Positions 1 to 9,294 of a stretch of DNA of 64,000 bases are shown here, piece after piece. Under the pieces are notes generated by a model. It was given only the letters and a program-made list of their open reading frames with translations, made no database searches and was not told the DNA's origin. The translations under genes and the position numbers were made by a program. How positions within the stretch are numbered: the stretch's first letter is position 1; every line of letters starts with the position of its first letter. This DNA is from an uncultured Bacteroides sp. (lineage in GTDB: Bacteria; Bacteroidota; Bacteroidia; Bacteroidales; Bacteroidaceae), in NCBI RefSeq assembly GCF_959029255.1, contig NZ_CAUFUE010000001.1, positions 205,752 through 269,751 on the forward strand. The letters are read 5' to 3'.

Positions 1-57
1 GCTCGATATAAAAATCAGAGCATAATTGCATGGAAATGAGGTAAATAGAACATCTTT

Positions 58-142
58 TTTCAGACATAAGAACAAAAGAACAAATAAGAAAACACAGATT
101 ATATCATTTAGTGAATATGCTCTTTTGTTCTTATGTCTGAAA
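58..142. repeat. Perfect 22-bp inverted repeat, left edge
   Basis: Arms at 58-79 and 121-142 are exact reverse complements (TTTCAGACATAAGAACAAAA and two more bases), separated by 41 bp of AT-rich sequence. I see no credible gene in 1-347. The stretch holds this inverted repeat and the terminator at 236-293. The arms may be ends of a small non-autonomous element or a folded RNA; nothing decides between these. Confidence 0.7.
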
Positions 143-229
143 ATAACTCTTTTGCCATTTAGTTCAAAACCCATAAATATTGAGTCATTTCTTATATCGT
201 TTTTCAGCTACGTTTCGACTGACGTCCCC

Positions 230-293
230 CTTAAAAAAGGCGCAGGCATAAAGCTTTTACCGTTACCGGTTATCGCTTTATGCCTGCGCCTTT
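230..293 (-). terminator. Intrinsic terminator of the DUF3078 gene
   Basis: A 19-bp perfect stem (236-254 with 275-293, core AGGCGCAGGCATAAAGC) closes a 20-nt loop. Read on the minus strand it is followed by a run of six T (235-230). It lies 55 bp beyond the stop of the gene ending at 348, so it most likely ends that transcript. Confidence 0.85.
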
Positions 294-347
294 GTCACAC
301 ATACGACTTATGGCGATGTGGCTATATGGCAATGTGCCACTTGGAAT

Positions 348-1790
348 TTACCATTTGTAATTGATACCGAAACTCAATAACTCTTTTACCTGGAAATGGC
401 TGTTTCCTTCAGTCGGTTTGGTACTGTCATCGAAACGTGCGTGCACGTAAAGTTTGGTAGAAAGGTAACGGTTCAGCACAAAGTTCACCGTATTTTCCCA
501 CTCGATACGCGTCCACTCATAGCTGGTTTGGAAGTCCAGACGGGAATCCAGCACAACGGAAGGAATGATAGTCCATCTGAGTGTAGGCTGCACTTGGGAA
601 CCGAAATTATGCTTTACCGATTTGCCTTCATCCAAACCGAATTTGACTTCATTCACATCTTTATTGCCTACATAGCGCAACATATAAGTCAACGGGGCCA
701 TGAAGACGGACAGGGTGAACTTTTTCTTTTTCAGCTTATAGTCCATACCGATACTGGACGACCAGTCCGCCGGAGCAAAGAATGCCGAAACCAGTTCTTC
801 ACTGTTAGCCTTGTATCCACGGCAGAACTGTGTCTTAAATTCGGTTGAAACCGTATAGTACCAGTTGGAAGCCGCCTGAATACCTATTTTACTATAGATG
901 CGAAGTTGATCGGTATTAACCAGATAATTGTGATACTTGTCCGAGGGAGTAGAGCCAAAGCCCAGCTTTGCATCCAGAAGATTTTCCCATTGTATCTTTT
1001 CACGGTCGTTGTAGTTGGCGAACAACTGCAAGTTGGCAAGCAGGGTATTGTTGCTTTCACCACCCTTATACCAGTTGTCCGAGATATAATTCTGCGTAAT
1101 CTGCAATGAGCCGCTTCCTCCCGTCACCCACCAGTTGGGTTTATGGATTACGATTCCGGCTTCCTCCTTCACTCCTGCCATTTCTTCCTTGGCAAAGAGT
1201 TTCACCACAGAGGGTTTGGAAGAGACTTCTTTTTCTATATTATCTTTGAAGACTTTAGCTTTTCTGATTTCATCTTCTGTCATCACCACCACATCGGGAC
1301 GGCTGATATAGGCGCTAAGCATCGTGCGGTCCACCACTTCATTTGCTTTTTCTTTCGACACGAATTTCAGCGTATCAAAAGGCAAAAGCTCATTTACCAT
1401 TGCGGGAAGCGTATCCCTCTCCTCCTCGAAACTCCAGTTCAATTTTGAAAGACGTTCCATCGGAGAATAATAATAGGTGACGGGAAGGAACATCCTGTAG
1501 TAGTCGGGATTGGAAGGTATATACCGCTCGGGGGTGGCAGGGTCATTCAAATAGTCCAGCACTCCTAGATATTTTTCATACAATATCGAAACCGTATCCA
1601 TTCGGAAGGTGTCTTCATAGGGTCTCAGCTTCAATATCCAATATTCACTCCAAATCCCCGATAATGTGTCAGCGCTCGCTGTTGTTGTCTGCTTCTTTTT
1701 TTCGGGTGCAACTTTTGTCGAATTCTGGGCCATCACCGATGATGATAATAGTATGGCAATACCCCATATAAAAAGGTGTCTATTCTTCAT
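348..1790 (-). CDS. DUF3078 domain-containing protein
   Basis: A 480-aa exported protein of unknown function in the Bacteroidetes DUF3078 family. It has a signal peptide (MKNRHLFIWGIAILLSSSVMA, cut before QNS), a low-complexity linker, and from about residue 220 (GGSGSLQITQNYISDNWYKGG) a region of alternating aromatic and polar strands ending in a terminal tryptophan. This looks like an outer-membrane beta-barrel. The start is the only Met before the signal sequence. It is divergent from pyrG, with its own promoter at 1817-1847 and a strong terminator after the stop. The family assignment comes from the conserved GGxxSLxxxQ(N)Y(I)S.NWYKGG region; the barrel is inferred. Confidence 0.85.
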   Translation of the reverse strand: MKNRHLFIWGIAILLSSSVMAQNSTKVAPEKKKQTTTASADTLSGIWSEYWILKLRPYEDTFRMDTVSILYEKYLGVLDYLNDPATPERYIPSNPDYYRMFLPVTYYYSPMERLSKLNWSFEEERDTLPAMVNELLPFDTLKFVSKEKANEVVDRTMLSAYISRPDVVVMTEDEIRKAKVFKDNIEKEVSSKPSVVKLFAKEEMAGVKEEAGIVIHKPNWWVTGGSGSLQITQNYISDNWYKGGESNNTLLANLQLFANYNDREKIQWENLLDAKLGFGSTPSDKYHNYLVNTDQLRIYSKIGIQAASNWYYTVSTEFKTQFCRGYKANSEELVSAFFAPADWSSSIGMDYKLKKKKFTLSVFMAPLTYMLRYVGNKDVNEVKFGLDEGKSVKHNFGSQVQPTLRWTIIPSVVLDSRLDFQTSYEWTRIEWENTVNFVLNRYLSTKLYVHARFDDSTKPTEGNSHFQVKELLSFGINYKW

Positions 1791-1816
1791 ATATGTTTAA
1801 AATCTATATTTGGATG

Positions 1817-1847
1817 CAAAATTAATTCAAAATGTTCAGATTACAAA
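1817..1847 (-). promoter_or_regulatory. Bacteroides-type promoter for the DUF3078 gene
   Basis: On the minus strand the -7 box is TAATTTTG (1824-1817) and the -33 box is TTTG (1847-1844), with 19 bp between. This fits the established Bacteroides primary sigma consensus TTTG-N19-21-TAnnTTTG. Confidence 0.75.
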
Positions 1848-1947
1848 AGACGGGAAGTGAAAGTTTAATAGAACTGATTTAAGCACACTAATTTCTTTTT
1901 TTATAATTGTTTTCACCAAACTGTTATGTACTTCCTCATTTTTTTCA

Positions 1948-1955
1948 TAATTTTG
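1948..1955 (+). promoter_or_regulatory. -7 box of the pyrG promoter
   Basis: TAATTTTG matches TAnnTTTG and lies 41 bp before the pyrG start. No clear TTTG is visible at the expected -33 spacing, so only the -7 element is supported. Confidence 0.5.
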
Positions 1956-1996
1956 CGCTTTAATTTTTAGAAAGAACATTTTAAAACAGTATAGCT

Positions 1997-3616
1997 GTGG
2001 GAGAAACAAAGTATATTTTCGTCACCGGTGGCGTTGCCTCTTCATTAGGCAAAGGTATTATTTCGTCATCCATCGGTAAGTTATTGCAAGCAAGAGGTTA
2101 TAAAGTAACCATTCAGAAGTTTGACCCGTATATCAACATCGACCCGGGCACGCTGAATCCATACGAACACGGAGAATGCTATGTAACGGTAGACGGTCAC
2201 GAAGCTGACCTTGACTTGGGACACTATGAACGTTTCCTGGGCATCCAGACTACTAAAGCGAACAACATCACAACGGGGCGCATCTATAAGAGCGTCATCG
2301 ACAAAGAACGCCGGGGTGATTATCTGGGTAAGACAATCCAAGTTATTCCTCACATCACGGATGAAATTAAGCGTAACGTGAAGTTGCTGGGAAACAAATA
2401 CAAATTCGATTTTGTTATCACCGAGATTGGTGGTACGGTAGGTGATATCGAGTCGCTTCCGTATCTGGAAAGTATCCGCCAGCTGAAGTGGGAACTGGGT
2501 AAGGACGCGTTGTGCGTACACCTTACATACGTACCCTATCTCGCCGCTGCCGGTGAATTGAAGACTAAGCCGACCCAGCATTCCGTCAAGGAACTGCAAA
2601 GCGCCGGTATACAGCCCGATGTACTTGTACTCCGCACGGAGCACGAGTTGAGCACTAATCTGCGCAAGAAGGTTGCCTTGTTCTGTAATGTGGATGAAAA
2701 TGCCGTTGTGCAGAGCATTGACGCACCTACTATCTATGAGGTGCCTATCCTGATGCAGGCTCAAGGACTGGACGAGACTATCCTGAGGAAAATGGGACTT
2801 CCCGTTGGCGACACTCCGGGACTGGGTCCATGGCGCAGTTTCCTTGAACGTCGTCACAAAGCAGAAAACACAGCGCCGGTGCACATCGCGCTGGTAGGTA
2901 AATATGACTTGCAGGATGCTTACAAGTCTATCCGCGAAGCTCTGTCACAGGCAGGTACCTACAATGACCGCAAAGTATCGGTAGATTTCGTAAACAGTGA
3001 GAAACTGACGGACGAGAATGTTGCCGAAGCATTGAAGGGCATGGCAGGCGTTCTCATCGGGCCGGGCTTCGGTGAACGTGGCATTGCCGGTAAGTTCGTA
3101 GCTATAAAGTACGCACGTACGCACGATATTCCTACATTCGGTATCTGCTTGGGTATGCAGTGCATCGCCATCGAGTTTGCCCGTAATGTACTGGGATTTG
3201 CCGATGCCAATTCCCGTGAAATGGACGAAAAGACGCCGCACAATGTTATCGACATCATGGAAGAACAGAAGTCCATCACCAATATGGGTGGAACCATGCG
3301 TCTGGGTGCATACGAATGTGTGTTGCAGGAAGGCAGTAAGGCATACGAAGCATACGGAACCGAACACATCCAGGAGCGTCATCGCCACCGTTATGAGTTC
3401 AATAACCAATACAAAGCCGAATATGAAGCAGCCGGCATGAAATGTGTAGGTATCAATCCGGAATCGGATTTGGTGGAAATCGTAGAGATTCCCGAGTTGC
3501 AGTGGTACGTAGGTACTCAGTTCCATCCCGAGTACAGCAGTACGGTATTGCACCCGCACCCGTTGTTCGTTGCGTTTGTGAAAGCTGCCATCGAAAACGA
3601 AAAGAAGAACCGGTAA
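1997..3616 (+). CDS. pyrG: CTP synthase
   Basis: Converts UTP to CTP using ATP and glutamine in the cytoplasm, the last step of de novo pyrimidine nucleotide synthesis. It is 539 aa, the usual length. The N-terminal synthetase domain opens with the conserved FVTGGVASSLGKG motif. The C-terminal class I glutamine amidotransferase domain has its nucleophile in GICLGMQC (Cys384) and the His/Glu pair in QFHPEYSS. Translation starts at a GTG; the next residues (GETKYIFVTGG) align with the family start, so this unusual codon is accepted. yidC follows 67 bp downstream on the same strand, probably co-transcribed, with only AT-rich repeats between them. Confidence 0.98.
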   Translation: MGETKYIFVTGGVASSLGKGIISSSIGKLLQARGYKVTIQKFDPYINIDPGTLNPYEHGECYVTVDGHEADLDLGHYERFLGIQTTKANNITTGRIYKSVIDKERRGDYLGKTIQVIPHITDEIKRNVKLLGNKYKFDFVITEIGGTVGDIESLPYLESIRQLKWELGKDALCVHLTYVPYLAAAGELKTKPTQHSVKELQSAGIQPDVLVLRTEHELSTNLRKKVALFCNVDENAVVQSIDAPTIYEVPILMQAQGLDETILRKMGLPVGDTPGLGPWRSFLERRHKAENTAPVHIALVGKYDLQDAYKSIREALSQAGTYNDRKVSVDFVNSEKLTDENVAEALKGMAGVLIGPGFGERGIAGKFVAIKYARTHDIPTFGICLGMQCIAIEFARNVLGFADANSREMDEKTPHNVIDIMEEQKSITNMGGTMRLGAYECVLQEGSKAYEAYGTEHIQERHRHRYEFNNQYKAEYEAAGMKCVGINPESDLVEIVEIPELQWYVGTQFHPEYSSTVLHPHPLFVAFVKAAIENEKKNR

Positions 3617-3623
3617 TCACGTA

Positions 3624-3683
3624 ACTTGAATTTCGCAACTTGAAATTTGTAATTTTTAATTAGTAATTTGTAATTAACATAGA
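3624..3683. repeat. AT-rich TAATTTGTAATT-type intergenic repeat
   Basis: Tandem short words (AACTTGAA, AATTTGTAATT, TTAATTAGTAATTTG) fill the pyrG-yidC gap. The same word family recurs at 10430-10475, 24485-24540 and 29325-29365, and inside the addA- and addB-like genes. It is a dispersed low-complexity repeat family rather than a unique regulatory site. Confidence 0.55.
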
Positions 3684-5531
3684 ATGGATAAAAACACCAT
3701 CACAGGTCTTGTCTTAATAGCTATTTTATTAGTGGGGTTCAGCTTCCTGAGCCGTCCGAGTAAGGAGCAGGTGGAAGCGCAACAGCGTTATTATGACTCT
3801 ATAGCCCTTGTACAACAGCGTGAAGCCGACCTGAAAGCAAAATCAGAAGCAGCCCTTGCCAACGAGAAGGAAGCTGAAACAATAGATTCAACTTCTTTGT
3901 TCTTCGATGCCCGTTTAGGTGCCGACTCTTTGATTACTATTCAGAACAATCTGGCGGAACTGACTATCTGTACCAAAGGCGGAAGCATCTTTTCAGCCAC
4001 TCTGAAGGAATATATGGGACAGGATAAGCAGACACCTGTCATGTTGTTCAACGGTGACGATGTTTCCATGAATTTCCTTTTCTATAATAAGAAGGAAACC
4101 ATACAGACCGACGAATATTATTTCACGGAAGTTAATCGTACGGATAGTACTGTAACCATGCGTCTGGCAGCAGACAGTGCAAGCTATATCGACTTTAAGT
4201 ATGCAATGCACAATGATACTTATCTGATAGATTTTACTATCGATGCCGTTGGTATGGAAAACAAGCTTGCCAGCACCAAGTATGTAGACATCGAGTGGTC
4301 ACAACGTGCCCGCCAGATAGAAAAAGGCTATACTTACGAGAACCGTTTGTCCGAGCTGACTTATAAAATCACCGGAGACGGGACAGACTACTTATCTGCC
4401 AACAAGAATGATGAGAAAGAGGTTCCCGAACGTCTGGACTGGATTGCTTTCAAGAATCAGTTCTTCTCCTCTGTATTTCTGGCGGATGCGGATTTTGAAA
4501 AGACGAAGTTGAACTCGAAGATGGAGGTTCAAGGCAGTGGTTATATCAAAGACTACTCTGCCGAAATGAGTACTGCTTTCGACCCTACCGGCAAGACTCC
4601 TACTCGGTTGTTCTTCTACTTCGGTCCTAACCACTACAAAACCCTGACTGCCCTCGACAAAGGACGTACTGAAAAGTGGGAACTGAACCGCTTGGTATAC
4701 TTGGGATGGCCGCTTATCCGCTGGATAAACAAGTGGTTCACTATCAACATCTTCGACTGGTTGTCCAGTTGGGGATTGAGTATGGGTATCGTTTTGCTCT
4801 TGATGACGCTGATTGTGAAGATTGTCGTATTCCCCGCAACTTGGAAGACTTATATGTCATCTGCCAAGATGCGTGTGCTGAAGCCTAAAATCGACGAGAT
4901 AGGCAAGAAGTATCCTAAGCAGGAAGATGCGATGAAGAAGCAACAGGAGGTAATGGGGCTTTACAGCCAGTACGGTGTCAGCCCGATGGGTGGTTGCTTG
5001 CCGATGCTGATACAGTTCCCTATCCTGATGGCGTTGTTTATGTTCGTGCCGAGTGCTATCGAACTCCGCCAGCAGAGTTTCTTGTGGGCAGATGACCTTT
5101 CCACATACGATGCCTTCATCAACTTCCCATTCCATATTCCGTTCTTAGGTAATCACCTCAGCTTATTCTGTGTACTGATGACAGTGACGAATATTCTGAA
5201 CACGAAGTATATGATGCAACAGCAAGATACGGGTGCCAATCCGCAAATGGCGGCTATGAAGTGGATGTCATATTTGATGCCTATCATGTTCCTGTTCATC
5301 TTGAACGATTATCCTTCGGGATTGAACTATTACTACTTCATTTCAACGTTAATCAGTGTGGTGACAACACTTGTCCTGCGCAGAACGACAAATGAGGAAA
5401 AACTTCTTGCCCAACTCGAAGCGGGAAAGAAGGATCCGAAGAAAGTGAAGAAAACCGGTTTCGCTGCCCGCCTGGAAGCTATGCAAAAGCAACAGGAGCA
5501 GATGATGAAAGAAAAACAGAACAGGAAATAA
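3684..5531 (+). CDS. yidC: Membrane protein insertase YidC
   Basis: Inserts and folds proteins in the cytoplasmic membrane, alone or with SecYEG. It is 615 aa, typical of the long Bacteroidetes form. It has an N-terminal membrane anchor (TGLVLIAILLVGFSFL) and a large periplasmic domain (about residues 30-340). The conserved C-terminal 60KD_IMP domain has several membrane segments (SMGIVLLLMTLIVKIVVFP, the MGGCLPMLIQFPILMALF stretch, KWMSYLMPIMFLFILNDYPSG). The tail is lysine/glutamine-rich and ends EKQNRK, as expected for ribosome contact. It follows pyrG and is closed by the terminator at 5558-5587. Confidence 0.97.
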   Translation: MDKNTITGLVLIAILLVGFSFLSRPSKEQVEAQQRYYDSIALVQQREADLKAKSEAALANEKEAETIDSTSLFFDARLGADSLITIQNNLAELTICTKGGSIFSATLKEYMGQDKQTPVMLFNGDDVSMNFLFYNKKETIQTDEYYFTEVNRTDSTVTMRLAADSASYIDFKYAMHNDTYLIDFTIDAVGMENKLASTKYVDIEWSQRARQIEKGYTYENRLSELTYKITGDGTDYLSANKNDEKEVPERLDWIAFKNQFFSSVFLADADFEKTKLNSKMEVQGSGYIKDYSAEMSTAFDPTGKTPTRLFFYFGPNHYKTLTALDKGRTEKWELNRLVYLGWPLIRWINKWFTINIFDWLSSWGLSMGIVLLLMTLIVKIVVFPATWKTYMSSAKMRVLKPKIDEIGKKYPKQEDAMKKQQEVMGLYSQYGVSPMGGCLPMLIQFPILMALFMFVPSAIELRQQSFLWADDLSTYDAFINFPFHIPFLGNHLSLFCVLMTVTNILNTKYMMQQQDTGANPQMAAMKWMSYLMPIMFLFILNDYPSGLNYYYFISTLISVVTTLVLRRTTNEEKLLAQLEAGKKDPKKVKKTGFAARLEAMQKQQEQMMKEKQNRK

Positions 5532-5557
5532 ACCCCCGTTCGAGATATTTTTCAGAG

Positions 5558-5587
5558 AAAGCCGGACAATGCAGATTGCCCGGCTTT
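5558..5587 (+). terminator. Terminator after yidC
   Basis: AAAGCCGG and CCGGCTTT pair, with inner CAAT/ATTG extending the stem. TTTGTTTT follows. It lies 27 bp after the yidC stop. Confidence 0.75.
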
Positions 5588-5621
5588 GTTTTCGGGTAGA
5601 AAGAAGGAGAAATAATAATTT

Positions 5622-5668
5622 AATGAAGAACTAAAAATGAAGAATGAAGAATTTGGCTGCGCAATGCA
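5622..5668. repeat. GAAGAACTAAxAATGAAGAAT dispersed repeat overlapping the MATE gene start
   Basis: The block of GAAGAACTAA/AATGAAGAAT words followed by TTxGCTGCGCxATGCAA is nearly identical to 14830-14873 in the susC-susD gap, and partly to 18397-18421. Because the repeat contains several ATGs it creates apparent upstream starts for the MATE gene here and for susD. Confidence 0.7.
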
Positions 5669-6995
5669 AACTAAATACACCTATAAAGAAATCTGGCTCA
5701 TAGCCTACCCTATTCTTATCAGCCTGCTTATGGAGCAGATGATTGGTATGACCGACACAGCCTTTCTGGGACGTGTAGGTGAGATAGAGCTGGGGGCTTC
5801 TGCCATCGCCGGTATTTTCTATATCGTAATGTTCATGGTGGCATTCGGATTCAGTATCGGAGCGCAGATACTCATTGCCCGCCGCAATGGCGAGCAACAA
5901 TACAAGGAAATAGGTAACCTGTTTTATCAGGGCGTCTACTTCCAGTTGGGAATGGCGGCAGTCATGTTCCTGCTGTGCTATAGCCTTGCTCCTATGATAT
6001 TGGTGCGCCTCGTATCATCCGAACATATCTACAACGCCGCCATCAGTTACCTCAATTGGCGTGTCTTCGGTTTTTTCTTCTCCTTTACAGCGGTAATGTT
6101 CCGTGCATTCTTCCTGGGAACAACACAAACCAAGACGCTTACACTCAACTCTATTGTGATGGTGCTGAGCAATATCGTATTCAACTACATCTTGATATTC
6201 GGTAAGTTCGGCTTACCCGCTCTCGGTATTGCAGGTGCGGCTATCGGTTCATCATTGGCAGAGTTGGTATCGCTAATATTCTTTATCCTCTATACCCGTT
6301 TCCGCATCGATATTCATAAGTATGGACTGGACAAGATACCCGGAATCCGCCGGAATATATTGAAACGGATGCTCAATGTATCCCTTTGGACGATGGTACA
6401 GAATTTCCTGTCTCTATCCACCTGGTTCCTGCTTTTCCTGTATGTGGAACATTTGGGCGAACGTTCCCTGGCAATCACCAATATCATCCGTAACGTATCA
6501 GGTATTCTGTTTATGGTGATGATGGCGTTTGCTTCTACCTGCGGCTCACTGGTAAGTAACCTCATCGGCTCTGGTAACACAAACTGCGTGCCCGGCACGA
6601 TACGCCAGCACATACGCATAGCATACGCCCTCGTACTGCCTTTGGCAATCTTTTTTGCGCTGTTCCCCAGGTTGATATTGAGTATTTATACCGATATACC
6701 CGAGTTACAGGAAGCTGCTATACCGTCATTATGGGTACTCTGCTCAGCTTATCTGTTCCTCGTGCCCGCCAATGTCTATTTCCAGTCAGTATCGGGAACG
6801 GGAAATACACGTACGGCACTCGGGCTGGAAATGATAACATTGGCAATATATACCTGCTATATCACCTATGTCGTTGCCTATTTGAAGCTGGATGTAGCTT
6901 TCGCCTGGACATCAGAACACGTATATTCCATCGGAATTCTGATACTTTCTTACTTCTATATGAAGAAAGGGAAGTGGAGTCAGAAGAAGATTTGA
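5664..6995 (+). CDS. MATE family multidrug/sodium antiporter
   Basis: Predicted cation-coupled exporter of the MATE superfamily, about 443 aa with twelve hydrophobic segments. It opens with the typical KEIWLIAYPILISLLMEQM helix and the MTDTAFLGRVG motif after it, then the second six-helix half beginning near residue 235 (KRMLNVSLWTMVQNFLSL). I chose the ATG at 5664 (MQTKYTYKEI); the ATG at 5637 lies inside the dispersed repeat at 5622-5668 and adds nine non-conserved residues. The substrate cannot be read from sequence. It stands alone between the yidC terminator and the peptidase gene, 44 bp before the latter. Confidence 0.9.
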   Translation: MQTKYTYKEIWLIAYPILISLLMEQMIGMTDTAFLGRVGEIELGASAIAGIFYIVMFMVAFGFSIGAQILIARRNGEQQYKEIGNLFYQGVYFQLGMAAVMFLLCYSLAPMILVRLVSSEHIYNAAISYLNWRVFGFFFSFTAVMFRAFFLGTTQTKTLTLNSIVMVLSNIVFNYILIFGKFGLPALGIAGAAIGSSLAELVSLIFFILYTRFRIDIHKYGLDKIPGIRRNILKRMLNVSLWTMVQNFLSLSTWFLLFLYVEHLGERSLAITNIIRNVSGILFMVMMAFASTCGSLVSNLIGSGNTNCVPGTIRQHIRIAYALVLPLAIFFALFPRLILSIYTDIPELQEAAIPSLWVLCSAYLFLVPANVYFQSVSGTGNTRTALGLEMITLAIYTCYITYVVAYLKLDVAFAWTSEHVYSIGILILSYFYMKKGKWSQKKI

Positions 6996-7039
6996 ATTTA
7001 TTCCCTATCTTCGCTACCAAAACATAATTTCAAACATAT

Positions 7040-9157
7040 ATGAAACAATCAAACCTATTACTTATGTCGGCAGCAATCATGTTGGCATCTTGCGGCGGAA
7101 CCAAAGACGCAGGACAAAAAGAGCAGGCGCTTATCGGACAATCGGATATCAAGATTGAAGGCAAGCGCATGACCCCCGAAGCACTTTGGGCGATGGGACG
7201 CATCGGTGGCGTATCCGTATCGCCCGATGAGAAACAAATCGCCTATTCGGTAGCTTATTATAGCGTACCGGAAAACAAGAGTAACAATGAACTGTTCGTT
7301 ATGAATGCCGATGGCAGCAGTAACACACAGATTACTCATGACAATTGGCAGGAAAGTCAGCCCACTTGGATCAAAGAGGGCAAGAAGCTTGCTTTTCTTT
7401 GTAACGAAAGTGGTAGCAGCCAGGTGTGGGAAATGAATCCTGACGGTAGCGGCCGCAAACAACTCACTCAATATGATGGGGATATTGAAGGCTTCTCCTT
7501 TTCCCCCGATGGCAAGAAACTGCTTTTCATTGCTCAAGTGAAGACTGTAAAAAGCACTGCCGACAAGCACCCTGACCTGCCAAAAGCAACAGGTATCATC
7601 ATCACCGACCTGATGTACAAGCACTGGGATGAATGGGTGACTACCGCCCCTCACCCGTTTGTTGCGGACTTCGACGGCAACGGCATCAACAACGTAAAAG
7701 ATATTCTTGAAGGCGAACCTTACGAAAGTCCGATGAAGCCTTGGGGCGGTATCGAACAGTTGGCATGGAGTCCTTCTTCCGACAAAGTGGCCTATACTTG
7801 CCGCAAGAAGACCGGATTGGCATACGCCATCTCTACCAACTCGGATATCTACATCTACGACCTTGCCACTCAAAAGACGGAAAACATCACAGAAGAGAAT
7901 AAAGGGTATGATACCAATCCCCAATACTCTCCCGACGGTAAATACATCGCTTGGCAGAGTATGGAACGCGATGGTTACGAGGCCGATTTGAACCGTCTGT
8001 TCATCATGAACCTTGAAACCGGTGAGAAACGTTTTGTAAGCCAGGCATTCGAGTCAAACGTAGATGAATTCCTCTGGAACAAAGATTCCCAAAGCATCTA
8101 TTTTATCGGAGTATGGCACGGTGAAACACAGATTTACAATATCAACCTTGCCGATAATGATAAACTGGTACAGCTCACCGATGGGATGTACGACTATGCT
8201 TCGCTTGCCCTCTGTGGCGATAAAGTGATAGCCAAACGCCACTCCATGAGTATGGGCGACGAAATCTACGCCGTAAACAATGAACGTAGCGGTGAAGCCT
8301 TTGCCGAAGCTAAGCAGTTGACCTTCGAAAACAAACAAATTTACGATCAACTGGAAATGGGTAAGGTAGAAGCGCGCTGGATGAAGACTACCGATGGCAA
8401 ACAGATGTTGACGTGGGTCATCTATCCTCCGCAATTCGACCCGAACAAGAAGTACCCTACCCTGCTCTTCTGCGAAGGTGGTCCTCAAAGCCCTGTCAGC
8501 CAGTTCTGGAGCTACCGCTGGAACTTCCAGATTATGGCAGCTAACGATTATATCATCGTAGCTCCTAACCGTCGCGGTCTTCCGGGCTTTGGCGTAGAAT
8601 GGAACGAAGCTATCAGCGGTGATTATGGCGGGCAGTGTATGAGAGACTATTTCACTGCCATCGATGAAATGGCTAAAGAGCCGTTTGTTGACAATGACCG
8701 TCTCGGTTGTGTAGGTGCCAGCTTCGGAGGCTTCTCCGTTTATTGGCTTGCCGGACACCATGACAAACGTTTCAAAGCATTCATCGCACACGACGGTATC
8801 TTCAACATGGAAATGCAATATTTAGAAACCGAAGAGAAGTGGTTTGCCAACTGGGATATGGGTGGCGCATACTGGGAAAAGAATAATGCCACGGCTCAAC
8901 GCACTTTTGCCAATTCTCCCCATAAGTTCATTGAAAAATGGGATACTCCTATCCTTTGCATCCACGGAGAGAAAGATTTCCGCATCCTTGCCAACCAGGC
9001 AATGGCTGCTTTCGATGCTGCCGTCATGCGTGGTGTACCTGCCGAACTGCTTATCTATCCTGATGAAAACCACTGGGTACTGAAACCGCAGAATGGCATC
9101 CTTTGGCAACGTACCTTCTTTGAATGGTTGGATCAATGGCTGAAACCGGCTAAATAA
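7040..9157 (+). CDS. S9 family peptidase (prolyl oligopeptidase type), lipoprotein
   Basis: A 705-aa serine peptidase of the dipeptidyl/acylaminoacyl peptidase group, probably cleaving short peptides in the periplasm. The N-terminus is a lipoprotein signal (LLMSAAIMLASCGG, Cys19). Residues about 40-420 form a beta-propeller with repeated SPDGK/WSPSSDK blades typical of WD40-like PD40 repeats. The catalytic alpha/beta-hydrolase domain carries the nucleophile Ser561 in GASFGG, an Asp in HGEKDFR and the His in DENHW. It may be co-transcribed with the MATE gene. The propeller presumably restricts access to small substrates, as is known for the family. Confidence 0.93.
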   Translation: MKQSNLLLMSAAIMLASCGGTKDAGQKEQALIGQSDIKIEGKRMTPEALWAMGRIGGVSVSPDEKQIAYSVAYYSVPENKSNNELFVMNADGSSNTQITHDNWQESQPTWIKEGKKLAFLCNESGSSQVWEMNPDGSGRKQLTQYDGDIEGFSFSPDGKKLLFIAQVKTVKSTADKHPDLPKATGIIITDLMYKHWDEWVTTAPHPFVADFDGNGINNVKDILEGEPYESPMKPWGGIEQLAWSPSSDKVAYTCRKKTGLAYAISTNSDIYIYDLATQKTENITEENKGYDTNPQYSPDGKYIAWQSMERDGYEADLNRLFIMNLETGEKRFVSQAFESNVDEFLWNKDSQSIYFIGVWHGETQIYNINLADNDKLVQLTDGMYDYASLALCGDKVIAKRHSMSMGDEIYAVNNERSGEAFAEAKQLTFENKQIYDQLEMGKVEARWMKTTDGKQMLTWVIYPPQFDPNKKYPTLLFCEGGPQSPVSQFWSYRWNFQIMAANDYIIVAPNRRGLPGFGVEWNEAISGDYGGQCMRDYFTAIDEMAKEPFVDNDRLGCVGASFGGFSVYWLAGHHDKRFKAFIAHDGIFNMEMQYLETEEKWFANWDMGGAYWEKNNATAQRTFANSPHKFIEKWDTPILCIHGEKDFRILANQAMAAFDAAVMRGVPAELLIYPDENHWVLKPQNGILWQRTFFEWLDQWLKPAK

Positions 9158-9190
9158 ATAAAGCCTAAATATAAAAACAATCGTTATGAA

Positions 9191-9229
9191 ACAAGAGGAT
9201 ATTGCCGATAACGGCTAATATCCTCTTGT
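9191..9229 (+). terminator. Hairpin terminator after the S9 peptidase
   Basis: A 13-bp perfect stem (ACAAGAGGATATT with AATATCCTCTTGT) and an inner GCCG/CGGC pair lie 33 bp after the peptidase stop. The trailing T-run is weak. Confidence 0.6.
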
Positions 9230-9294
9230 CAATTATAACACACAATTAAATATACATATTAACTTCTCATATATTCATGTTATCTTCTACTCTC

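Noticed and set aside
26..364. A 112-codon plus-strand reading frame at the left edge
   Set aside because: It runs through an inverted repeat and the DUF3078 terminator hairpin and has no recognisable domain; composition looks like repeat DNA.
2081..2884. A 267-codon minus-strand frame inside pyrG
   Set aside because: It is antisense to a highly conserved gene. Similar long shadow frames occur opposite the S9 peptidase (7058-7924, 8054-8818) and uvrB (31410-32063).
5637..5663. Nine extra N-terminal residues on the MATE transporter
   Set aside because: The upstream ATG lies within a dispersed repeat and the residues do not resemble the family N-terminus.
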